Origin: Schistocerca nitens
Taxonomy: Eukaryota; Arthropoda; Insecta; Orthoptera; Acrididae
Direction: 5' to 3'
Assembly (NCBI RefSeq): GCF_023898315.1
Contig: NC_064614.1
Location: forward strand, 115,599,501 to 115,663,500
Length of the DNA: 64,000 bases
In this document: one piece after another, positions 11,193 to 19,509 of the stretch
Layout of the letters: every line of letters begins with the position of its first letter
Position numbering within the stretch: the stretch's first letter is position 1
The notes under the pieces: model-generated
The model's input: the letters and a program-made list of their open reading frames with translations, nothing else
Database searches by the model: none
What the model was told of the DNA's origin: nothing
Program-made: the position numbers and the translations under genes

Positions 11193-12708
11193 ATCAAAAT
11201 GTCCACGGGTGTGCTGCCGGTCTATAGTGTCCAACGGGCACAATATTTCGGCGATCATACACGTCGCCATCATCAGGTGAACTGACGGACTGAGCTCCTG
11301 TGAACGTGCCGGCACGGAGATCCGTACGCTATGGCTGCTCAGAGGGAACTGGGTTCGGTCGCGGCGGCGGCCGATTTAAATACCCTCCTCCCGCGGCGCG
11401 CTCCCTCCGCCGTACGCGCCCCGCGCCACGGTCGCGCGGTGGAACAGATTGCGACGGCGTCTGAGATGACGTCGGTGTGATGGCTCTGTCCGCCGTGGTC
11501 GTCACAACTATACGTTTGCTCGATTTACTCTTGATTAACCCGATCGCTGGTTCCCAAGCCTTGCTAAGATTATAGCCACAGTCACGGTTTATGAGGTCGT
11601 CATTGGTGCGAATTTCGATGGCCTCTCTAACAACGCTGTCCCAGTATCTCGACGTCTGTGCCAGAATCCTCGTGCAGTCATACACCATAGCGTGATTTTC
11701 CGACAAACAATGTTCAGCGACCGCCGACTTGCTCGGATACATCAGTCGAGTGTGCCTCTGGTGTTCACGGCATCGATCCTCGACGGTACGCATCGTCTGA
11801 CCAATATACGACTTGCCACATTGACACGGAATCTGGTACACGCCGGCCTTCCTCAAACCGAGGTCATCTTTGGCGCTCCCCACCAGTGCACGAGTTTTAT
11901 TCGGAGGACAAAACACAGTTCCGACACGGTGTTTCTTCAGAATGCGGGCGATTTTCCCCGAGAGTGCGCCTGTGTATGGAATAAATGCAGTTCCTACCTC
12001 CTCCCTCGTGACTTCATCCATCTCAACAGGTTGTGCTGCAGTGGTTGGGCGGAGAGCACGTTAAATCTGCCACTCTGAGTACCCATTTTTTCGAAATACA
12101 ATTCTCAGATGTTCCAATTCCTGGGGTAGACTCTCTGCGTCAGAGATAGTGCGCGCCCTATGTACTAGAGTTTTAAGTATCCCATTCCTCTGTGAAGGGT
12201 GGTGGCAGCTGTCTGCGTGCAAATACAGATCAATGTGCGTTGTCTTCCGATACACCCCATGACCTAGGGTGCCGTCAACCCTTCTCTTGACCAAGACGTC
12301 AAGGAAAGGAAATTTACCCTCCGTTTCAGTCTCCATAGTGAATTTGATGTTGGGGTGTATGGAGCTTAGATGTGTAAGGAAGTCAAGGAGTTTATCCATA
12401 CCATGTGGCCAGATGACGAACGTGTCGTCCACGTAACGGAAAAAGCAAGTAGGTTTCCATACGGATGACGACAGGGCTTCCTCCTCGAAGTTCTCCATGG
12501 GAGCGAAGTTGAGACCTTTCTGCAAAACCGAAACCGCATCATCACTCAACACCATGCCACTCAAACTGATGACAGTCTTGCACAGAACCTGCAGAGATGG
12601 TTTGTCAAGGAGACGTGAGAACTTAGCTGTTTGACGTCCCGTAGCCTTCTTATGGGCGGAATCAGCTGACACCCAGGTGACACCATCAATCCAATCACAG
12701 GAAAAAGA
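11193..12708 (-). pseudogene. Penelope-like element, left (inverted) copy
   Basis: The minus strand encodes the C-terminal half of a PLE protein: an RT segment with FFRYVDDTFVIWPHG (catalytic YVDD near 12424-12435) in a 203-codon frame at 12672-12061, then a 230-codon frame at 12021-11329 with a GIY-YIG endonuclease motif (GVYQIPCQCGKSYIGQT). Compared with the plus copy, an internal stretch is missing: the N-terminal motif SVLQKGLNFAP is joined directly to the segment just after the RT motif MGSPLSPVVANLYMEN. The two frames are also separated. The copy is therefore defective. The endonuclease is followed by an Arg/Pro-rich tail and a hammerhead-like core at 11246-11276. Confidence 0.75.
11246..11276 (-). 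ncRNA. Hammerhead-like core of the left PLE copy
   Basis: On the minus strand: CTGATGA, one base, GGCG, loop, CGCC, GAAA. Stem II of four G-C pairs closes exactly against GAAA. It is the mirror of the core at 14807-14837 and sits downstream of the protein frame, in the part of the element where PLEs are reported to carry hammerhead ribozymes. The single base between CUGANGA and stem II departs from the textbook core. Stems I and III were not resolved. Confidence 0.4.
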
Positions 12709-13374
12709 AGTGGCATGGTGTTGAGTGATGAAGCGGTCTCGGTTTTGCAGAAAGGTCTCAACTTCGCTCCCACCCCCAAGTTCACTCCGGTCGCAGAAAT
12801 TGTTAGTGCTGTTGAACAGGTTGCAGGTCGACTTCCGCCAGAATCAGCCGAGGAAATACGTCGTGAAACTTGTCGTGCGTTGACGAAATCCAAGCGGATG
12901 AACTCAAATATCAGCAGTAAAGAGAGGGCGGCCATTCGTGATCTGAGGGAGCGCTCTGAAATTGTTGTCTTACCGGCTGACAAAGGCAATACTACAGTTG
13001 TTGTCTCCCATAAGGACTTCAGATGCAGAGCCTGCTAAATGACGATTCCTACCGGAAGATCAGCGTTGACCCCACAAAGCAGGTGGAGAACAAGACGAGG
13101 GCGCTTCTCAAGGACGCAGATTTACCGGAGGGTGACGCTAAGAAATTGTTACCCCAAGGTCTGGTACCGCCTAGACTATATGGACTCCCGAAGGTTCACA
13201 AAGAGGTGGTACCATTACGCCCCATTGTCAGCAACATCAGGGCACCTACATATTTGTTGGCAAATACCTGACGGGAATATTAAGTCCTTATGTGGGTAAA
13301 TGCCCTCATCACATCAGTAATTCCGTGGATTTTGTTAAACGCCTTGATAGCTTCAGGTTGGATGAGTAGATATC

Positions 13375-14022
13375 ATGGTGAGTTTTGACGTCGTCTCCTT
13401 GTTTACGAGGGTACCCCTGCGAGAGTCACTAGAATTGATTAGTCAGAAGTTTGACGAGAAGACCACTGAACTTTTTAGGCATGTCTTGACTTCCACGTAT
13501 TTTCTTTTTAATGGAGAATACTACGAACAAACGGAGGGAATCGCCATGGGTAGCCCACTCTCACCGGTGGTAGCGAATTTGTACATGGAGAACATCGAGG
13601 AGGAAGCCCTGTCGTCATCCGTATGGAAATCTACTTGCTTTTTCCGTTACGTGGACGACACGTTCGTCATCTGGCCACATGGTATGGATAAACTCCTTGA
13701 CTTCCTTACACATCTAAACTCCATACACCCCAACATCAAATTCACTATGGAGACTGAAACGGAGGGTAAATTTCCTTTCCTTGACGTCTTGGTCAAGAGA
13801 AGGGCTGACGGCACCCTAGGTTATGGGGTGTATCGGAAGACTACGCACACTGATCTGTATTTGCACGCAGACAGCTGCTACCACCCTTCACAGAGGAATG
13901 GGATACTTAAAACTCTAGTACATAGGGCGCGCACTATCTTTGACGCAGAGAGTCTACCCCAGGAATTGGAACATCTGAGAATTGTATTTCGAAAAAATGG
14001 GTACTCAGAGTGGCAGGTTTAA
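13375..14022 (+). pseudogene. PLE reverse transcriptase core
   Basis: A 215-codon frame opens with MVSFDVVSLFTRVPL, the motif with the first catalytic Asp, continues with EGIAMGSPLSPVVANLYMEN and then FRYVDDTFV, which holds the catalytic Asp pair at about 13648-13659. These are the hallmark motifs of the Penelope reverse transcriptase, which is related to telomerase RT. The remainder resembles the PLE thumb region (TMETETEGKFPFLDVLVKRR). The enzyme would copy element RNA at a nicked target. The ATG is probably not the true start: the RT continues from frames upstream that are interrupted. RT catalytic residues look intact. Confidence 0.75.
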
Positions 14023-14061
14023 CGTGCTCTCCGCCCAACCACTGCAGCACAACCTGTTGAG

Positions 14062-14754
14062 ATGGATGAAGTCACGAGGGAGGAGGTAGAAACTGCATTT
14101 ATTCCATACACAGGCGCACTCTCGGGGAAAATCGCCCGCATTCTGAAGAAACACCGTGTCGGAACTGTGTTTTGTCCTCCGAATAAAACTCGTGCACTGG
14201 TGGGGAGCGCCAAAGATGACCTCGGTTTGAGGAAGGCCGGCGTGTACCAGATTCCGTGTCAATGTGGCAAGTCGTATATTGGTCAGACGATGCGTACCGT
14301 CGAGGATCGATGCCGTGAACACCAGAGGCACACTCGACTGATGTATCCGAGCAAGTCGGCGGTCGCTGAACATTGTTTGTCGGAAAATCACGCTATGGAG
14401 TATGACCGCACGAGGATTCTGGTACAGACGTCGAGATACTGGGACAGCGTTGTTAGAGAGGCCATCGACATTCGCACCAATGACGACCTCATAAACCGTG
14501 ACTGTGGCTATAATCTTAGCAAGGCTTGGGAACCAGCGATTGGGTTAATCAAGAGTAAATCGAGCAAACATATAGTTGTGACGACCACGGCGGACAGAGC
14601 CATCACACCGACGTCATCTCAGACGCCGTCGCAATCTGTTCCATCGCGCGACCGTGGCGCGGGGTGCGTACGGCGGAGGGAGCGCGCCGCGGGAGGAGGG
14701 TATTTAAATCGGCCGCCGCCGCGACCGAACCCAGTTCCCTCTGAGCAGCCATAG
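14062..14754 (+). pseudogene. PLE GIY-YIG endonuclease domain
   Basis: This 230-codon frame carries KAGVYQIPCQCGKSYIGQT at about residues 58-76 (near 14238-14290), the GIY-YIG variant typical of PLEs, followed by an Arg and a downstream Glu region (VEDRCREHQRHTR) that fit the domain. A preceding Cys is absent or not obvious as a full CCHH linker. The endonuclease nicks target DNA to prime reverse transcription. It lies about 40 bp after the RT frame, so in an intact element the two would be one polyprotein. The C-terminus is rich in Arg and Pro. Confidence 0.7.
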
Positions 14755-14806
14755 TGTACGGATTTCCGTGCCGGCACGTTCACAGGAGCTCAGTCCGTCA
14801 GTTCAC

Positions 14807-14837
14807 CTGATGATGGCGACGTGTATGATCGCCGAAA
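14807..14837 (+). ncRNA. Hammerhead-like core of the right PLE copy
   Basis: CTGATGA (14807-14813), T, GGCG (14815-14818), an 11-base loop, CGCC (14830-14833), GAAA (14834-14837). The order and the perfect four-pair stem II match a hammerhead core with one extra base. It lies about 55 bp after the end of the endonuclease frame. Whether flanking sequence forms stems I and III, possibly only in a dimer as reported for minimal PLE hammerheads, could not be decided by eye. Confidence 0.4.
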
Positions 14838-15388
14838 TATTGTGCCCGTTGGACACTATAGACTGGCAGCACACCCGTGGATATTTTGATTATCAAATAC
14901 GCCGGGAGAAACTCAAGAATCACATCTGCATTGGTTGCTCCACACCTCCCACCATAGTTTCGGTATTGTGACGATTATCTCTGAACCTTTTTCGCATCAC
15001 CAGCTCACTTCCATGCACTGCTAAGATTATATCTGCCGTTACAGTTAAAGGTTTTTCACACCTTTTAGTTTCATAGAGTCCCAGTATGTGGGGCCTATGG
15101 CAAAACATTTGTTTCGTCAAACAGTATTTACTCTCAATGTGTTAATCCATACTTCCACATTACTTCAGTAGCACAATGCATAGATGCACACTCCTGCTCG
15201 TGTCCCTCTCTATGCAGGGGGGAGAGTGGCAAACATATCATGAGCTATGCTTATCCAAACAGGCAGACACTTGCTGGTAGCTGACGTTAATGTACAAAGA
15301 TTAGCTTGATTACTCGCCATCACCCATCATAACAAAATTACTGATGTGTTAGCACAGCCACAGGTGACAGCTAGTATTTGAAAGTGCA

Positions 15389-15838
15389 CTGAAGAGTCAA
15401 AGAAACTTTTACACTTTCCTAATATCATGTAGGGCCCCACAAGCCCGCAGAAGTTCTGCAACATGACATGGCATAGACTCAACTAAGTAGTGCTGGAGGG
15501 AACTGACACCATGAATCCTGAAGGGCTGACCATAAATCCATAAGAGTACAAGGGGGTGGAGCCCACTTCTGAACAGCACATTTCAAGGCATCCCAGATAT
15601 GCTCAATAATGTTCATGTCTGGGGAGTCTGGTGGCCAACAGAAGTGTTTAAACTCAGAAGAGTGTTCCCGGAGCCACTCTGTAGCAATTCTGTGTCACAT
15701 TGACCTGTTGGGATTGCCCAAGTACGTCGAAATGCACAATGGACATGAATGGATGCAGGTGATCAGACAGGATGCTTATGTACTTGTCACATGTCAGAGC
15801 CTTATCTGAATGTATGAGGAGTCCCATATCACTCAAAC
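15389..15838 (-). pseudogene. Tc1-like transposase C-terminus, truncated
   Basis: The minus strand contains WPPDSPDMNIIEHIWDALKC followed by LMDLWSALQDSWCQFPP, the end of a Tc1-type DDE transposase with the third catalytic acid in its PDMNxIEHxWD setting. Upstream (15830-15700) the motif DHLHPFMSIVH is the preceding transposase segment, in another frame and lacking the strand with the second catalytic Asp. The left end near 15389 resembles an element terminus; the right side stops abruptly near 15840. It is a 5'-truncated, frame-shifted relic. Confidence 0.65.
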
Positions 15839-15839
15839 T

Positions 15840-16590
15840 GGTTTACTGAAATACAACTAGAATTTTAAACGAAATGGAGTTTCAGGTTAGTAAGTAGCTT
15901 TTGGAAAAGAAATGAGCCACATAGAGGCTCATGTATACCTCTGCATATTGATATAAATTATGAAACCAGACCTTGTTTTAATTACTTAAGTGAAGATTTC
16001 ATGTCTGAGAGCTGTTGTGCTTCATTCTCTGTGCAGGAGGTAAGTTCTGTTTGGGCTGTATGTTGGTGTCAGTAATAAACGTGCTTCCAGTGCTAGTTGT
16101 TGTATTTCACTGATGACCCTGCCTTCAGATTCGGATTTGATTAAAGTTTTTATGTGATAATATTAAACTGAATGTAAATACTGTCATGAGGATAAATTAC
16201 AGTGGTAAGAGCTAACAATCAGAAGGTACCAACAGATATCACAAGGTTGTGAGGCAAATGAATCCTCAAGAATTAGACTGAATCTTGATTTTGATCTTTT
16301 ATTAATTTATTAATTCCTTTTTTCCTCATGAACTGCATCATAGATGATACTGTAGACCATGTTCCACAGTTATTATTATTATTATTATTATTAAGATCCA
16401 CAGTACAGTAATGAAAGTGTTTCCTGCTTTTTCATGTACACCACATCCAAAGACATTTAAAATTATTAAAGAGGTAAACATTGAGAAAACAGAGAATGCA
16501 AAAGTGAATCACTCCCCTTTACCTAAACGGTTGCAGTACTTTCAGAATCTATAGCGTCAAATGTCAGTCTCTTACATTTCAACGCTCAGG
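15840..16590. other. Non-coding stretch with an (ATT)n microsatellite
   Basis: No gene is visible. A short (TTA)n run lies at 16370-16393. The right margin may already belong to the LINE that follows. Confidence 0.5.
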
Positions 16591-16599
16591 AAACAAATC

Positions 16600-16892
16600 A
16601 AGAGAATCCATCTCTAAATGTCGACTTACAAGGTATTAAACAAAATAAAAAGTAATAAAACCCAGGAGAAGATTCAATTAATGTCGATATTTTTAAATAT
16701 GCAAACAAGTCACTTATAGAGATGTTCCTAAACTTCTTAAACATGATCTGTTCAGGAGATAATCTATCTGAGAGTTATGCTAAGTCAGTTGGTATTCCTA
16801 TCTTTAAAAAAGAAGACCTGAAAAATTGTAATAATTACCAAGAAATAAGCTTTCTGAACTCAGGATACAAAATTTTCGCCAGTACCAACAAA

Positions 16893-16973
<81 letters not shown>

Positions 16974-17690
16974 TTACAGAATAAAGTAGATTAGTACCAA
17001 GAAAGAGGACAAATTATTTGAATAGGGCAGAATCCTTATTAGATTACTACAGGGATGTGGCCATTCAACACTGTTATTTATTATTAATACGAATAAAATC
17101 ACCCAACAGTGGAGACAGATGCCACATAGATTCGATCAAATCAATAAAAACACAAAGCTAGATGTTTTTCTTCTTGTAGGTGATTTGGCTTTTGTAGTAC
17201 TTCAGAGCATGACCTGCAGCATTCTGTACACCATTTATAAACTGTATATGAGAAATACAGTATGAGCATCAACGCTGAAAAAACAAAAACTTTGGCCTTC
17301 TGTGGAAAAGACCAGTACAAAGCAAGAAATTTCTGAAAAATAAAATTTCGAATTGAGTGAACACATTCACATATTTAGGCTATACATTATCCTTTCTGGA
17401 AGAAATAGGCCTAGCTGAGAAAGCCACCAGGTATAAAAAAACAATGAAAGCCATTAAGAATGTACTGACTCTTCCCTAGTACAGAAGCATACTAGAATAT
17501 TCTGTTATAAATCCTCAGCAAGACCTCTGCTATGCTATGATAGCGAAGACTGGACAATAAAGGCAAAAGATGGGAAAAACTAACAGCCTGTGAAATGAAA
17601 TTCTTGACATGAACAGCTGGTTACACCAAAACCAAATGGTATCACAGAAGCTATGAAGATGTGTTGAAGGAACTTAAAATGGTTTAGAGT
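16600..17690 (+). pseudogene. Degenerate LINE reverse transcriptase
   Basis: The frame before the microsatellite reads GIPIFKKEDLKNCNNYQEIS and FLNSGYKIFA, matching the RT motif 'PIFKKG D..NCNNYRGIS' of non-LTR retrotransposons. After the microsatellite, diverged pieces resemble the QGCGLSPLLFN, FADDLA and SINAEKTKTLAF motifs and the C-terminal 'RRTAGYT' region seen in many insect LINE copies. Frames change repeatedly and stops are frequent, so this is an old dead copy. The clade is not certain. Confidence 0.6.
16900..16969. repeat. (AT)n microsatellite, about 70 bp
   Basis: An uninterrupted AT dinucleotide run lies inside the LINE RT region. Translated, it is Tyr-Ile repeats, which explains an artificial open frame across it. 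Confidence 0.95.
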
Positions 17691-18440
17691 AATTCTTCTT
17701 GGGCTTGTTATACACACAACTACGATAGTAGTCAACACTTTATTGCATTCACTCACTATATGTAGAATACTGACACAGTGCACACAGTAGAAACACAACA
17801 CCATAATAGTTCCCAGAATGAGATTTTCACTCTGCAGCGGAGTGTGCGCTGTGCCAAAGAATACAAGAACATAACTCATAAGTCCTATAGTTCAGTACAA
17901 AGATAAATCTCGTTTTCATATCACAGCTAAGTCATGAATCTATGCTTGCACTCACACCATATCGATTGTCTATTCCAGGGACTCATCTTCCACTTGTCAT
18001 CATATGATTATGATAGTAGTCATTTACTGTGAAAGTCAACTATGTAAGGCACTACGTACCGATCTGGAATAGTGGATGCATTTATACATCTGTAGTCTCT
18101 CCAGATTCTTCATGATCCATTTTTCTTTCTTCCCATTTGCAATGGAGTCACCCATGCACTATGAGATCATGATATACCTCTGTTAGCAATCATGTTATCA
18201 AACTTCCGTTTTTCTGCAGATAATTTATAGAAAGGCAAGTGTCAAGATCTGAAAGTCACCAGCTGATCCAGTGTTGTCTTAATAAAATGTTGAGTGGAAT
18301 GACTTTTGTTGCTCTTGGCCAGTACAGTACCAAATTTGTCAGTGCCCGACATACAGGCAGCCTTGGAGAAATAGGAGGGGAAGATGCTCAGCTGTCACCT
18401 GATGCCCTAGCAGCTCAACGCAGGTGCCAAGATGGTGGCT
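17690..18440 (-). mobile_element. Gypsy-type LTR retroelement fossil
   Basis: The right half (about 18000-18440, minus strand) has resemblance to the start of a Gypsy reverse transcriptase. The left half (about 17700-17990) is similar to the segment at 30995-31270 and may be LTR or LTR-adjacent sequence of the same family. The element is broken in many places and lacks most of its length, so it is old. A short insertion of another repeat lies within it at 17814-17855. Confidence 0.55.
17814..17855 (-). repeat. About 42-bp terminal fragment of a tRNA-headed element
   Basis: The text AATGAGATTTTCACTCTGCA and the following GCGGAGTGTGCGCTG match, inverted, the right end of the element at 54140-54445. 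The otherwise similar segment at 31100-31115 lacks these bases, reading through directly, so the 42 bp are an insertion. TCC and GCC at the borders could be a minimal target duplication. Confidence 0.6.
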
Positions 18441-18577
18441 AGTGTTGATATACATAGTGTTCATGCGAAAAAAAGTGAAAATTATACCAATAAAAACAGC
18501 ATTTGCACGAATCGTAGTGATGAAACAAAAAGTTAAATGATTGTGTAAGTAGTCCGCAACTAACCATTAATATTCTG

Positions 18578-19440
18578 ATGAGCGAACTAAAAACACTTAC
18601 ATCTGGAAAGTGTGAACCTACAGAAAACTTGCTTCACAATAACCTCGAAATTCCAGGCAAAGTGAGAAACAAAGTGCCTCATTCTCAACGAAGCTTATTG
18701 TATGGACCTAATATCGTGTTTACAAGCAGATTCAGTGTGCAATCAACCGTGCAAGATAAGAAACTTTGTGCATGTTATAAAACTAATTTCCGAGCTGAAT
18801 ATGAAACTGCAAATACGCCGAGTGATACATCAAGAAGAATGCCTAACAGCTCAATTACTGTTATGAAAGAAAATGAAACTGAAAGACCTGAACACTTGCG
18901 TGACCTAAATATCAAGTGTTTGTCCAGCGCTGACACTAAATTGTTTGGCTATAACGCCGGTGGGCCTTCTAAACATGCGAGAAACCTAAACGAAGAAAAG
19001 TAGTTGTGATGGCAGACAGTCATGGTCGTGGATTTGTTCGCCTTCTGAACAGTCAGACCAGTGTACAAACATAAAGCCTGGTGCTTCTATGACGGAAGTT
19101 CGCAAGCATGTACGATCCACAGACGTTGCTGGTTTATCCTCTGAAGACTTTGTTGTGCTATTTGGTGGGTCAAATGACGTGTACAAAAACGAAACTCACA
19201 AAGCAAAACAAGAACTAAAAAGGTGCTTAGGACAGTTGACGCACACAAATCTTTTAGTGCTGAACATCCCACATTTGCATGACTTACCATCTTGGTCATT
19301 CGTAAATAAAGAAATAATCATTGCCAACCAACAAATTTCATTAGTTTGCAAACATTTCACAAATGTAGAACTCGTAAATGTTAACAATATTGTGTGCAGA
19401 TTCCACACATTACATGCATTGCACGTTAACAACACGGGGA
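18578..19440 (+). pseudogene. CR1-like ORF1 with SGNH-esterase-like segment
   Basis: A 141-codon frame (18578-19003) of low-complexity N-terminal sequence is followed, after a stop, by VVMADSHGRGF (about 19004-19040), resembling block I of SGNH/GDSL hydrolases. The frame from 19089 contains VVLFGGSNDVYKNE, resembling the block with Gly-x-Asn-Asp, in the esterase domain reported for ORF1 of CR1-type LINEs. In that family the protein binds RNA and is needed for retrotransposition. The final Asp-x-x-His block is not clear. Here the segment runs directly into the endonuclease frame without the usual gap between ORF1 and ORF2, perhaps through a frame change. Confidence 0.55.
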
Positions 19441-19509
19441 AAAACTGCATGTCGCAAAAATTGAAGAAATTATCAACAAGAGGCATCAAACACTCAAAAG
19501 CAAAATTAT

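Larger units (their letters stand above)
11193..14921. mobile_element. Head-to-head pair of Penelope-like elements inserted as one unit
   Basis: Two copies of the same PLE lie in inverted orientation. The minus copy occupies 11193-12708, the plus copy 12709-14921, with 3' ends facing outward. A 15-bp sequence ACATCTGCATTGGTT occurs on the left (11178-11192) and in the same orientation on the right (14922-14936), immediately outside the PLE sequence. This is what a target-site duplication of a single insertion would look like. The left copy ends about 30 bp earlier in the tail than the right copy. The arms are very similar, implying a recent event or homogenisation. PLEs are known to leave inverted partial copies, but the shared flanking repeat makes this a clear case. 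Confidence 0.8.
12709..14921 (+). mobile_element. Penelope-like element, right copy
   Basis: This copy starts inside the N-terminal region at the junction with its inverted partner and runs to the 3' tail just before the right flanking repeat. It holds, in order, an N-terminal PLE region (12715-13038, with VLPADKGNTTVVV), a palm/finger segment (13023-13271, with LYGLPKVHKE), RT core (13375-14022) and GIY-YIG domain (14062-14754). The coding sequence is interrupted at several points between 12989 and 13375 and between RT and endonuclease, so it is not functional as it stands. The 3' part has a hammerhead-like core, then about 85 bp of tail. Confidence 0.8.

Noticed and set aside
12561-12989. 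142-codon minus-strand frame across the PLE junction
   Set aside because: It is antisense of the right PLE copy and joins two unrelated stretches at the inversion point.
16722-16994. 90-codon frame ending in Tyr-Ile repeats as a protein
   Set aside because: The second half is translation of the (AT)n run; only the first half is LINE-derived.
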